Positions 54,058 through 62,496 of a DNA stretch of 64,000 bases are shown here, piece after piece. The position numbers and the translations under genes are program-made. The stretch lies in the NCBI GenBank assembly GCA_024244705.1, contig JAAEOK010000077.1:105526-169525 (forward strand), given 5' to 3'. Position 1 is the first letter of the stretch. Every line of letters begins with the position of its first letter. The notes beneath the pieces were generated by a model that was given only the letters and a program-made list of their open reading frames with translations, searched no databases and was not told where the DNA came from. The DNA is from Alphaproteobacteria bacterium (GTDB lineage Bacteria; Pseudomonadota; Alphaproteobacteria; JAAEOK01).

Positions 54058-55401
54058 TCAACTCCACGGGAACGGGCTGTGGCTGACCGGGTGCAACTTG
54101 CCCTCGGCGTAGCGCGAGAAACGAAACGGTTCGAGCATGGCGCTGGTCTCGCCGAGCACTTCGTCGGCGACCAGCTTGCCGACCCCGATCATCTTGAAGC
54201 CGTGGTTGGAATCGGCGATCACATAGACATTTTCGCGGAACACGTCGAACACCGGAAAGCTGTCCGGCGTGAACGCGCCGATCCCGCCCGACGGCTCGTT
54301 CTTGTAGTACTTGGTCTGGCCCTCGAAGCGCTTCTGGCAGTGGGCCAGCGCCGAGCACCACATATGGATGAAGGTGTCGTCGACGATGAAATCGGGCGAG
54401 TCCGGTCCATAGGGATCGACGGCCACGTCGCCGGCCGCGCGATCGACCTTGAACGGCATGGCCCCGCCCTGGATGCCGCCGAAGTTGAAATCCGGTTTGT
54501 AGTAGATGCCCCACATCTGGTCGGTGATCAGCGAACCGTCGTCGTCCGAGTAGAGCGGCGCGTCGGTATCGACGTGGATCACCGGCGGCATCTTGCCGTC
54601 GTTGGTGCGGTGCATCTTGGGATCGACGCCGAGCGTGCCCTCCTGCAGGCTCCAATAGGTCCACATCGGAATACCGTTATGGAGCTGGCCGTCCTTGCCC
54701 TTGATCGAGACCTCGTCGGGTAAATCGAGCAGGTCCCATAGTCCCTTGACCCACGGCCCCGCGCCAAGGATGAGGTAGTCGGCGCCGATGGTGCCGCGCG
54801 TCGTCTCGATCCCGGTCACCGCGCCGCTGTTGCTGCCGAGGGTGAACCCGGTGACTTCGAGGCCGCTGACGATGCGTACGCCTTCGGCTTCGGCCTTTCC
54901 GGCGAGGCCGTACATCGCCGCCGTGTTGTTGGCGTAACCGCCGCGTTTCTCGTGCAGGACCGAGGTGATGCCCTTGGCCTGCCAATCGTCGAACAAGCCC
55001 TTCATGTAGGTCTCGCAATCGGCGGCGCCCTCGATGAACTCCGACTCGTAACCGATCGCCTGTTGCTGCTGGTAGATCTCGGCGACGTCGGCGTGCATCG
55101 ATTCGGGGCTGATCTGCATGTAGCCCACCGGATGGTAGCTGTAGGCCTTCGGGTCGCTTTCCCACACCGAGACGCTGTGCGCCATCAGCTCGCGCATCGC
55201 CGGCTGGAAATAGTTGTTGCGGACAACGCCGCAGGCGATCCCCGACGCCCCCGAGGCGATCGCCGATTTGTCGACAACCAGCACGTCCTCGCCGCTGCCG
55301 CGGCCGGTCGCCTTGAGTCGCGACGCCAGATGATAGGCCGTGCTGAGGCCGTGAACGCCAGCGCCGACGATCACGTATTTGACATGGCTCGGCAGACTCA
55401 T
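54058..55401 (-). CDS. DAO-family FAD-dependent oxidoreductase (module B)
   Basis: Amine oxidase/dehydrogenase-like flavoprotein of 447 residues. The dinucleotide site is YVIVGAGVHGLSTAYHLASR, the ribose-binding acid follows in VLVVDKSAIASGASGIACG, and the C-terminal FAD segment has VYVIADSNHGFKMIGVGKLV, as in the beta subunit of sarcosine oxidase and glycine oxidase. No alpha, gamma or delta subunits (SoxA/D/G or MgdB-D) are adjacent. In an N-alkylglutamate scheme this enzyme would oxidise the secondary amine and return glutamate. It is first in module B and divergent from the GntR gene. Confidence 0.88.
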   Translation of the reverse strand: MSLPSHVKYVIVGAGVHGLSTAYHLASRLKATGRGSGEDVLVVDKSAIASGASGIACGVVRNNYFQPAMRELMAHSVSVWESDPKAYSYHPVGYMQISPESMHADVAEIYQQQQAIGYESEFIEGAADCETYMKGLFDDWQAKGITSVLHEKRGGYANNTAAMYGLAGKAEAEGVRIVSGLEVTGFTLGSNSGAVTGIETTRGTIGADYLILGAGPWVKGLWDLLDLPDEVSIKGKDGQLHNGIPMWTYWSLQEGTLGVDPKMHRTNDGKMPPVIHVDTDAPLYSDDDGSLITDQMWGIYYKPDFNFGGIQGGAMPFKVDRAAGDVAVDPYGPDSPDFIVDDTFIHMWCSALAHCQKRFEGQTKYYKNEPSGGIGAFTPDSFPVFDVFRENVYVIADSNHGFKMIGVGKLVADEVLGETSAMLEPFRFSRYAEGKLHPVSHSPFPWS

Positions 55402-55481
55402 CCGTCATCCTCCCAGTATCGCCCGACTTACGGTCGGTGTTGTGGCCAGCGTCAGGTAGCGCTTGACGGCGGGCCCGGCTA

Positions 55482-55498
55482 TATGAACATAATTCATA
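55482..55498. promoter_or_regulatory. TATGAA-N5-TTCATA palindrome, candidate GntR operator
   Basis: Perfect six-base arms around CATAA lie in the 132-base divergent gap between the DAO flavoprotein and the GntR gene, a usual place for an autoregulatory FadR-type operator. Binding by the neighbouring GntR protein is inference. Confidence 0.5.
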
Positions 55499-55533
55499 CC
55501 GATTGCAAACCAATTTTTGTAAAGGTTCATTGC

Positions 55534-56295
55534 ATGGCGAGGCCCGCCCCATCGACCGCAGCAGCTCCCGCGACCGCCGCCGAGGGTTCCGGCGACGACC
55601 GTCTGCGCACGCTGGCGGCGGCCACCGGCAGCGGCTCGGCCAATATCGCCTCTCAACTCCGCCAAACCATCATCGACGGGCTCTACCGCTACGGCGAGCA
55701 ATTGCCGGCCGAGCGCCAGCTGGCCGAGACCTTCGGCTCTTCGCGGACGACCATTCGCCGCGCGCTGGAGCGGCTCGAGGAAAACGGACTGGTCCTGCGC
55801 CAGGTCGGCAGCGGGACTTTTGTCAATTATCGCGGCGCCGGCGGCGAGACCGAGATCGCCGAAGTCACCAGCCCGCTCGAATTGATGGAGGTCCGCTTTG
55901 CCGTCGAGTCCTCGATCGCCCGACTGGCGGTGCTGAACGCCACCCCGCGCGACCTCGAACAAATCGCCGAGGCGCTCCACCGGCTCGAAGCTGCGGGCGC
56001 GGACGCCGACCGCTTTACGCGCTGCGATCAGGAATTCCATCTCGCCCTGGCCCGCGGTACCCGCAATCCGCTGATGGTCGACATCTATCGCCAGATCAAC
56101 GCGGTGCGTAGCCACGCCCAATGGCACGCCACCAAGGACAAGATCCTGAGCGCGCGGACGATCGCCGACTACAACCGCCAGCACCGCGCTCTGTTCGAGG
56201 CCTTGCGGCGGCGCGACGGCGAAGGTATGGCGAAGCTGATGACGGCACATTTGACCAAGGCCCGCGCCGACCTGCTCGGGGCCGACAGCCGCTGA
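55534..56295 (+). CDS. GntR/FadR-family transcriptional regulator
   Basis: Regulator of 253 residues. The winged-helix domain (about 35-100) holds LYRYGEQLPAERQLAETFGS and SRTTIRRALERLEENGLVLR. The FCD ligand domain follows, with LELMEVRFAVESSIARLAVL, CDQEFHLALARGTRNPLMVD and a HRALFEALRRRDGEGMAKLM segment containing metal-binding-type His. A low-complexity Ala-rich N-terminus (about 30 residues) precedes it. AAAGG lies nine bases before the ATG at 55534. It is divergent from module B and probably represses it in the absence of an acid-type effector. Confidence 0.9.
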   Translation: MARPAPSTAAAPATAAEGSGDDRLRTLAAATGSGSANIASQLRQTIIDGLYRYGEQLPAERQLAETFGSSRTTIRRALERLEENGLVLRQVGSGTFVNYRGAGGETEIAEVTSPLELMEVRFAVESSIARLAVLNATPRDLEQIAEALHRLEAAGADADRFTRCDQEFHLALARGTRNPLMVDIYRQINAVRSHAQWHATKDKILSARTIADYNRQHRALFEALRRRDGEGMAKLMTAHLTKARADLLGADSR

Positions 56296-56401
56296 CAGCC
56301 GGCGCCGATCGGAAACACCGGCGGCGCTGTTTCCGGCTATCGCGGGCCGCTCACGAAAAACGGTTGCGTCGGATGCCGAAGTGGATTTGGTCCGGCCGCG
56401 C

Positions 56402-57259
56402 CTATTCGCCCGCTTCGAGCGCGCCGACCACCGGCGCCCGCGGACCGTCGAAACGGCGATCGTGCTTCAGCGCGGGTACCATGCGGCGCGCCCGCTCGAC
56501 CTCGACGGGATCGATTTCGGCGGTCACCAAGCCGACCTCGTCGCCGCCGTCGGCGAGAACCTCGCCCCACGGATTGACGATCAGCGAATGGCCCCAGGTG
56601 CGCCGGTCCTCGGCGTGGATTCCGCACTGATTGGGGGCGAAGACGAAGCATCCAGTCTCGATCGCCCGGGCGCGGACCAGAACGTGCCAATGATCCTTGC
56701 CGGTCGTATAGGTGAAGGCCGCCGGGATGCCGATGAAGCTCGCCCCGCCTTGGGCCAGCGCCCGGTAGAGATAGGCGAAGCGCAAATCGTAGCACACCGA
56801 GAGCCCGAGCAGGCCCCACGGCGTCGGCGCCAGGACAGCCTCGTCACCGGCCTCCACGGTCGCCGACTCGCGGTAGGTCTCGCCGCCGTCGAGATCGACA
56901 TCGAACAGATGCAGCTTGTCGTAGCGGGCGACGATGTTGCCGCCGGGATCGACCACGAACGACCGGTTGGCGACCTTGCCGCCCGCGGTCCGGATCAGCA
57001 GCGAGCCGATCAGCATCCACACGCCGGCCGCCGCCGCCTCGGCGCGGAACGCGGCGAGACCGGGATCGTCGTCCTCGGCCCGCGCCTTTGCCGGCACGTC
57101 CCGGTCATGCGGTTCGATCATGGTGACCATCTCGGGCAGGGTGACGAGATCGGCACCACGCGCGGCGGCCGCCCGGATCAGCTCGACCACCGGCCCGATA
57201 CTCGGCTCGATGTCGCGTTCGGCGGTGTTCTGAATGCAGGCGACGGTGAATGTGGACAT
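56402..57259 (-). CDS. Nitrilase-superfamily carbon-nitrogen hydrolase (Nit-like amidase)
   Basis: Cytosolic amidase of 285 residues with the Glu-Lys-Cys triad: VTLPEMVTM (Glu), YDKLHLFDV (Lys) and SVCYDLRFAYLYRAL (Cys). The segments AAFTYTTGKDHWHVLVRARA and GHSLIVNPWGEVLA are typical of the Nit1/Nit2 branch, whose members hydrolyse deaminated glutathione or omega-amides such as 2-oxoglutaramate. Near module B an omega-amidase role toward gamma-glutamyl-type by-products is plausible. It converges with the GntR gene (gap about 105 bases). Confidence 0.9.
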   Translation of the reverse strand: MSTFTVACIQNTAERDIEPSIGPVVELIRAAAARGADLVTLPEMVTMIEPHDRDVPAKARAEDDDPGLAAFRAEAAAAGVWMLIGSLLIRTAGGKVANRSFVVDPGGNIVARYDKLHLFDVDLDGGETYRESATVEAGDEAVLAPTPWGLLGLSVCYDLRFAYLYRALAQGGASFIGIPAAFTYTTGKDHWHVLVRARAIETGCFVFAPNQCGIHAEDRRTWGHSLIVNPWGEVLADGGDEVGLVTAEIDPVEVERARRMVPALKHDRRFDGPRAPVVGALEAGE

Positions 57260-57327
57260 GATCGGCCCTCCCGCTCTCGAAAGATGGACTATTGTAGCGG
57301 TAATTCGCCGGCCGCTCGACGCCTTTG

Positions 57328-57849
57328 TCAGGAGCCTCCGGTGCCAGGTTGCCGCACCGGACTCAAGATCACCGAGCCACCCTCGTCGGTCGCCGCGAAC
57401 ACGGCCGTTTCCGGCGTGAACGGACCGGCGGCATCGCGGAACACACCCCAGTCCGAGCGGTATTCGAGGAAATTGACGAGCGCGCCGTTTTGGCTGAAGA
57501 CGATCACCGTCAGCAGGTCGTCAGCGACCAGGGCGGCCCGCTCCTCGGTCGACCAGTCCCAGCCCAGTGGACACCCGGGAACCTCGACCTCGGGCTTGAA
57601 ATTGACCTGGATATCGGCGCGGCTCCAGGCGAAATCGGTGACCTCCGCCAACACGACACGGCCGCCGTTGGCACCGCCGGCCGCCTGCTCGACCGCCCGG
57701 TGCAGGCGGTCGCGGAGCCCGGCATGGGCGCTGCAATCGAGGTATTCGCCGCCATAGCGATAGAGCAGAACGCCCACGATCAAGGCCGCCGATATGAAAA
57801 CCGCCGGCCGTGCGGGCAGGCTATCCAAGGCGCGGCGTAGTTTCGACAT
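57328..57849 (-). CDS. Uncharacterised single-span membrane protein
   Basis: Protein of 173 residues. One membrane segment (about 14-31, RPAVFISAALIVGVLLYRYG) anchors a periplasmic part with GRVVLAEVTDFAWSRADIQV, CPLGWDWSTEERAALVADDL and NFLEYRSDWGVF. I do not recognise a domain. It follows the GT22-like gene by about 55 bases on the same strand, so it may be part of the same transcript. Confidence 0.68.
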   Translation of the reverse strand: MSKLRRALDSLPARPAVFISAALIVGVLLYRYGGEYLDCSAHAGLRDRLHRAVEQAAGGANGGRVVLAEVTDFAWSRADIQVNFKPEVEVPGCPLGWDWSTEERAALVADDLLTVIVFSQNGALVNFLEYRSDWGVFRDAAGPFTPETAVFAATDEGGSVILSPVRQPGTGGS

Positions 57850-57905
57850 GTCCCCCTCCTCCGATGCGCGGGCGTCAGGCCGGTGCTGTCAGTATCGAAA
57901 TCACG

Positions 57906-59438
57906 CTAATGCCCGATCTCGACCAGGGTCGCGTTCAACTCGCCCGCCGTGCCGCCGTCGCACGGCCCCGGCCGGAGATAGACGCAGACCCGCGTCGGCC
58001 CGGTGTTTTCGCCGACCGGGCCGCCGTCGCCCCAGCACTGCCGGCGGGTGTAGCGGCCCACTTTTTCGGGCAGGCCGCCGGGCGTCAGCACGTAGTTGAA
58101 GCTTGGCGACAGGTCGCGCAGCCGGCCGCGGACGAGATAGACCGGCATCGGGTTGGCGAGATGGGCATAGCCCGGCGTATGCGACCACCACACCCGAAAC
58201 AATCCCAGGCCACAGGCGTCGGCTTGGCGACCGACATAGTTATAGGCCGCGATGGTTCCGGCGTGGCGGGTCCAGAAGCCGCCGAAATAGCCGCTCGCGG
58301 CCAAGGCCAGGGAGACGGCGGCGACAATCGCGACCGCGCCGGCGATCAGGGCCGGCCGCGGGAACTTGCCCTTGCCGTAGCCGAACAGCGCCTCGACGAG
58401 GGCGGCCAGGCCGATGCCCGCGGCCACGGCGATGAACGGGATCGCCGGATAGATGAAGCGGTATTCCTTGTGGTCGAACAGGCTGTGGGTGACGATGATC
58501 ACGACCGGCAGCAACGCCACCAGCGGCGCGCGCAACCCGCCGGCGATCCACAATGCGGCGATCGCCAGCGCGGCATCGCTCCATACCCGTGACATCGTCC
58601 ACGGGTACCACCACGGCGGCGCCACACCATAGGCGGCGCTCTTGGCCTCGACCACGTTGACCCAGACATAGTGCCAGAAGGACTGGAACGGCAATCCCCA
58701 GGTTATGAAATCGAGGATCCCGACCGCCGCCACCGGGACCGCCATGGCGGCGCACAGCGGCGCCCAGCGGTCGCGGAATTGGAGGCGGCCGACCCAGAAG
58801 AGGGTCAACAGCACCGCCGGCGCCAGGTGAAGGCGTAGGCAGAAGGCGAGGCCGAGGAGCAGGCCGGCGACCACCAGGCGGCGCCGCGACTCCTCGGCCC
58901 GGGCGGTTTCCGCCAAGTAGACACCGACCAGCAAGACATGGGCGGCTACGGCCTCGCTGAGCGTCTTGGGCGCGAAGTAGACCAGTTCGAACCACAGCGC
59001 GGCGAAGGCGCCGGCGACGACGGCCCCGGTCAACGCCAGGCGGCGATAGCCGTAGAGAAAGGCGACGACGACGACGCTGAGCGAGATGACGGCGAACACC
59101 GTATCGACAGCCCACAGATAGCCCGCGGCCCCGGTGCCGGTCAGATCCGCCAGCCAGACGATGACCGCGATAAAGGCGGGCAGCAGCCATGAGCGCAGGC
59201 CGGTGCGGAACTCCCACGGGACGACGCCGTAATCGAAGTTGAGGCGGACCGCCTGCTCCAGCGTTTGATAGATCTCGTCCGGGTGGTTGTAGTTGGGATA
59301 GAGCGCGACGGCGGCGAGCCGGACCGCCAGCGCCACCAGCACGAGCGCGGCCAGCGACCACCGCGCGGCGGCGCTCAACGGCACCGGAACCGTCGGTGCC
59401 GGGCGCCTCGTCTCCGCTGTCGGCAACCCTTCGTACAT
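57906..59438 (-). CDS. GT22-type (Alg9/PIG-B-like) membrane mannosyltransferase
   Basis: Polytopic GT-C glycosyltransferase of 510 residues with about eleven membrane segments. The first external loop holds YPNYNHPDEIYQTLEQA and FRTGLRSWLLP, the acidic HPDE-type motif of the GT22 family, and HKEYRFIYPAIPF is the second signature. These enzymes use dolichol- or polyprenyl-phosphate mannose. The target glycan is unknown. The start region has a Pro-rich soluble N-terminus (about 1-25). Confidence 0.87.
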   Translation of the reverse strand: MYEGLPTAETRRPAPTVPVPLSAAARWSLAALVLVALAVRLAAVALYPNYNHPDEIYQTLEQAVRLNFDYGVVPWEFRTGLRSWLLPAFIAVIVWLADLTGTGAAGYLWAVDTVFAVISLSVVVVAFLYGYRRLALTGAVVAGAFAALWFELVYFAPKTLSEAVAAHVLLVGVYLAETARAEESRRRLVVAGLLLGLAFCLRLHLAPAVLLTLFWVGRLQFRDRWAPLCAAMAVPVAAVGILDFITWGLPFQSFWHYVWVNVVEAKSAAYGVAPPWWYPWTMSRVWSDAALAIAALWIAGGLRAPLVALLPVVIIVTHSLFDHKEYRFIYPAIPFIAVAAGIGLAALVEALFGYGKGKFPRPALIAGAVAIVAAVSLALAASGYFGGFWTRHAGTIAAYNYVGRQADACGLGLFRVWWSHTPGYAHLANPMPVYLVRGRLRDLSPSFNYVLTPGGLPEKVGRYTRRQCWGDGGPVGENTGPTRVCVYLRPGPCDGGTAGELNATLVEIGH

Positions 59439-59571
59439 TCCACCTCCCGCGATCCGGGCCGTGCGCCGGATGGCCGGAAAATATCATAGGTGGCGCCGGT
59501 TGCCATCGCTACGCCGGAGGCACTATGAAAGAACGCAACGGGGCAATCGGCGACGATCGAGGTTTCCTGCC

Positions 59572-60066
59572 ATGCGATGGATGACGGCACCGAACGGGCC
59601 CGGCGGGTCGGGCATGAACTTTGCCGGGTGGGCCCGGTTGGCGGTTCTCCTGATCTGCGCGACCTGTCTCGCTTCCGCGCCGGCCCGCGCCGACGCCACG
59701 CTCAGCGAGCTCAGCGAAATGGCCGAGGAGATCATGACCAAGGGCGAGCCGGTTGAGGGGTTCGCCAAATTCGCCGAGGCGCTCGACGTGTCGCCGGACG
59801 ATGAGATGGTCCGGGTCATTCGCGCCAAGCACGGCAGCCGCCTGCGCATGGTCTGGGTGCGACCGGTTTTCGAGACCCAGTCGTGGGACATTTTCTTCGC
59901 CGACTTCCGCCCCGAGGTCGGCTTGCTGTTCCTGACCGACGAAGGCGGCGAACTGCGCAAGGGCATCCGCATGCACAAGAACATCCCGCCATTGGAGATG
60001 ACGCCCCTCGAAGCCCAGCCGACATTCGAGCGCGAGCGGGCGTTCTGGCTGCGCTGGGCGCGGTGA
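59572..60066 (+). CDS. Exported protein of unknown function
   Basis: Protein of about 164 residues. A signal peptide with a hydrophobic core (WARLAVLLICATCLASAPA) follows a short Gly/Pro-rich N-terminus. The mature part has SEMAEEIMTKGEPVEGFAKF, VRPVFETQSWDIFFADFRPE and GLLFLTDEGGELRKGIR. I do not recognise a family. GAGG lies nine bases before the ATG at 59572; an ATG at 59614 would give a tighter signal peptide. Its stop shares one base with the nicotinamidase start (TGATG). Confidence 0.65.
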   Translation: MRWMTAPNGPGGSGMNFAGWARLAVLLICATCLASAPARADATLSELSEMAEEIMTKGEPVEGFAKFAEALDVSPDDEMVRVIRAKHGSRLRMVWVRPVFETQSWDIFFADFRPEVGLLFLTDEGGELRKGIRMHKNIPPLEMTPLEAQPTFERERAFWLRWAR

Positions 60067-60710
60067 TGGCGGCCGACCGCATGAATCCTCGGGCCGGCGA
60101 CGTTCTCGTTGCGGTCGATCCACAAAACGATTTCTGCCCCGAAGGCGCGCTCGCCGTGCCGCGCGGCGATGAGACGATCCCGGTCATCAACCGGCTGGCC
60201 GCCGCGTTCGACCATTGCCTGCTGACCCAGGACTGGCACCCGCCGGATCACACCTCGTTCGCCTCGTCGCATTCCGGGCGCCAGCCGTTCGAAACCATCG
60301 AGCTCGATTACGGCGCGCAAACCTTGTGGCCCGACCACTGCGTCCAGGGCACCGCCGGCGCCCAATTCCATTGGAACCTCGATGTGCCGCGGGTGGAGAT
60401 GATCATCCGCAAAGGCTTCGACCGCCGCATCGATTCCTATTCGGCGTTCTTCGAAAATGACCGCAAGACGGCGACCGGGCTGACCGGCTATTTGCGGACG
60501 CGCGGCTTCGGCCGCGTCTTCCTGGCCGGGCTGGCGACCGATTTCTGCGTCCACTTCTCGGCGCTCGATGCGATCCGCGAAGGGTTCGAGGTGGTCGTCG
60601 TCGAAGACGGCTGCCGCGCCATCGACCTCGACGGTTCGCTCGGCGCGGCGATGGCGGCGATGACGGCCGCCGGCGTCGCCTTCACCACATCCGACGCGGT
60701 CGCCATCTGA
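60066..60710 (+). CDS. pncA: Nicotinamidase
   Basis: Isochorismatase-fold amidase of 214 residues that hydrolyses nicotinamide to nicotinate in NAD salvage. The catalytic Asp is in VAVDPQNDFCPEGALAV, the metal ligands are in TQDWHPPDHTSF (Asp-x-His...His), and the nucleophilic Cys is in LAGLATDFCVHFSALDA. The FDRRIDSYSAFFENDRKT loop is characteristic of PncA. The start codon overlaps the preceding stop by one base, so translation is coupled. The ATG at 60081 is an alternative. Confidence 0.94.
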   Translation: MAADRMNPRAGDVLVAVDPQNDFCPEGALAVPRGDETIPVINRLAAAFDHCLLTQDWHPPDHTSFASSHSGRQPFETIELDYGAQTLWPDHCVQGTAGAQFHWNLDVPRVEMIIRKGFDRRIDSYSAFFENDRKTATGLTGYLRTRGFGRVFLAGLATDFCVHFSALDAIREGFEVVVVEDGCRAIDLDGSLGAAMAAMTAAGVAFTTSDAVAI

Positions 60711-60937
60711 CCGGGGCGTCATCGCGGGCACCCGCTTTCGTGAGGGCAGGGCCGCGGCTGCGCTCGGCCTCTCCCCTTTCGTCGCCCCGTGCGCGCCGCG
60801 GCACGCCAATGACGCCGCGCAGACACGGGATCCCGGTCCTGCGGCGCACCGTTTCACACTGCACCGCGCCCGAGATGACGCATGGCCATTGGCGGTGAAA
60901 AATGGCACGCGGCGAGTCTATACCGCACCGCGCCCCA

Positions 60938-62044
60938 TCACCCCCAGACGTCCGCGGCGACCTCGACGATACGCTCCAGTTTGCGGCGCTGGTCGTCGCG
61001 GGTCAGCAGGTTGCCGTGATGGGTGCTGGAAAAGCCGCATTGCGGCGACAGGCAGAGCCGTTCCAGCGGCGCGAACCGGGCGGCCTCGTCGATGCGGCGC
61101 TTGAGCGCATCGGCGGATTCGAGCTCGGCGCTCTTCGAGCTGACCAGGCCGAGGACGGCGAACTTGTCCTCGGGCAGGAAGCGCAGCGGCGCAAAGTCGC
61201 CGGCACGGTCGGTGTCGTATTCCATGAAGAATCCGTCGACGTCCATTTCGGCGAGGAACCGTTCGGCGACCGCCTCGTAGCCGCCCGCCGCCGCGTATTC
61301 GCTCCGGAAGTTGCCGCGGCACATATGGGTCGTCACCGTCATGCCCGCCGGGCGGCCGGTGATTGCGGCGTTGTTGAGCGCGATATAGAGGCCGAGGACG
61401 TGGTCCGGGTCCTGGTTGCGCTCGGCCATGCGGTCGCGCACCCGGCGGTCGCAGAGGATGCACGAATTGACGTCGTCGAGTTGGAGATAGGTGCAGCCGC
61501 GCGCCGCCAAATCATGAACGGCGTCGTTGTAGGCGCGGCCGAGATCGGCCCAGAAGGCGTCGATCTCGGGATAGGCGTCGGCGTCGATCATGCGCCGGCC
61601 CGAACCCTGGCGGAACATGCCCGGTGCCGGAATGGTGAACTTCGCGGTACGGCCGGTCACCGATTTCAGGAACGCGAAATGATCGCCCATGATGCCGACC
61701 GCCGGATAGGCGATCTTGCCGGTGACCTTGGCCGCTGGGGCGGTGAAGTCGGTCCCGCCGGAGAACGGCGTGGTGAAGGCCTCCTCGCTCGCCGCGACGC
61801 CGTCGAAGCGCCACATGAAATCGAGATGCCAATAGTCGCGGCGGAACTCGCCGTCGGTAACGCCGTCGAGGCCGATCGCCTCTTGGTCGCGGACGATGTC
61901 GCGGATCGCCGCATCCTCCAGTTCGCGTAGCCCATCGTCGTCGAGCTCGCCGGCACGCCAGCGTTCGCGGGCGGCCAAGAGCTCCGGTGGACGCAGCAGG
62001 CTGCCGACATGGTCGGCGCGGAACGGCGGCGCGGCGCGGGACAA
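60938..62044 (-). CDS. Cobalamin-independent methionine synthase C-terminal-like protein (MetE/YxjG family)
   Basis: Single-domain methyltransferase of 368 residues. The zinc ligands of MetE are all recognisable: VTTHMCRGN (His and Cys), DGFFMEYDTD (Glu) and LCLSPQCGFSST (Cys). The N-terminal half of full-length MetE (about 400 residues) is missing, as in the YxjG/YxjH family. The N-terminal VGSLLRPPELLAARERW and IRDIVRDQEAIGLDGVTDGE fit the family. The methyl donor and acceptor are not known for most such proteins. Confidence 0.9.
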   Translation of the reverse strand: MSRAAPPFRADHVGSLLRPPELLAARERWRAGELDDDGLRELEDAAIRDIVRDQEAIGLDGVTDGEFRRDYWHLDFMWRFDGVAASEEAFTTPFSGGTDFTAPAAKVTGKIAYPAVGIMGDHFAFLKSVTGRTAKFTIPAPGMFRQGSGRRMIDADAYPEIDAFWADLGRAYNDAVHDLAARGCTYLQLDDVNSCILCDRRVRDRMAERNQDPDHVLGLYIALNNAAITGRPAGMTVTTHMCRGNFRSEYAAAGGYEAVAERFLAEMDVDGFFMEYDTDRAGDFAPLRFLPEDKFAVLGLVSSKSAELESADALKRRIDEAARFAPLERLCLSPQCGFSSTHHGNLLTRDDQRRKLERIVEVAADVWG

Positions 62045-62180
62045 AGTAATGGCCGGGAACTCCCTCAGCCGGTGAACGGCGCAGCCTAAGCGGTGACGGG
62101 CGGACCGGCAAGGACGCGGCGCGAACCCGCGGACATGAGGAGGGCTGGGTCGGTCCGACCCACGGTTCGGTCGCGGCGAT

Positions 62181-62325
62181 TTCCCCTCACCCGGCTCCGG
62201 CCGGACGCCCCCTCACCCCGACCCTCTCCCGCCAGGGGAGAGGGAGTCCGACCGAGCCCGACATCGTATCCCTCACCCCTCCGGGGAGAGGGAAAGGGCG
62301 CGAAGCGACCGAGGGTGAGGGGCAA
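62181..62325. repeat. Palindromic intergenic repeat cluster
   Basis: The segment runs CCCCTCACCC ... CCCTCTCCC-GCCA-GGGGAGAGGG ... CCCTCACCCCTCCGGGGAGAGGG ... GGGTGAGGGG, with nested inverted repeats. Such CCCTCACCC/GGGTGAGGG intergenic repeats are common in proteobacterial genomes and mark non-coding DNA. It lies downstream of both the MetE-like gene's start and the beta-helix gene's end. No open frame is supported here. Confidence 0.85.
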
Positions 62326-62341
62326 AGAAAACGCGCCGCCC

Positions 62342-62393
62342 GGGAGCAAGATCGTTCCGGATCGTTTCGATCCGGGGCGTGAATCTTGCTCCC
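62342..62393. repeat. Imperfect 52-base palindrome
   Basis: The outer arms GGGAGCAAGAT (62342-62352) and ATCTTGCTCCC (62383-62393) enclose inner arms CCGGATCG (62357-62364) and CGATCCGG (62368-62375). The transcript could fold into a long hairpin. It lies 100 bases downstream of the beta-helix gene's stop on the minus strand. Confidence 0.8.
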
Positions 62394-62405
62394 ATCTATC
62401 AGTCG

Positions 62406-62455
62406 AGAGGTTGATTCACGGCTCACATCTCATCGATGTGAGCCGGTCAACCTCT
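62406..62455. repeat. Nested 50-base palindrome next to the previous one
   Basis: Outer arms AGAGGTTGA (62406-62414) and TCAACCTCT (62447-62455) enclose an 11-base inner stem CGGCTCACATC / GATGTGAGCCG (62419-62429, 62435-62445) with a five-base loop. It lies about 40 bases downstream of the beta-helix gene's stop. There is no T-run, so it may be a mRNA-stabilising or REP-like structure rather than an intrinsic terminator. Confidence 0.8.
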
Positions 62456-62496
62456 TGGCGGCGGCGCGTCCGGTAGGTTGACTTGTATGACGCCGG

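Noticed and set aside
62406..62455. tRNA- or riboswitch-like fold
   Set aside because: The palindrome is a simple nested hairpin without a CCA end, anticodon arm or known riboswitch core.
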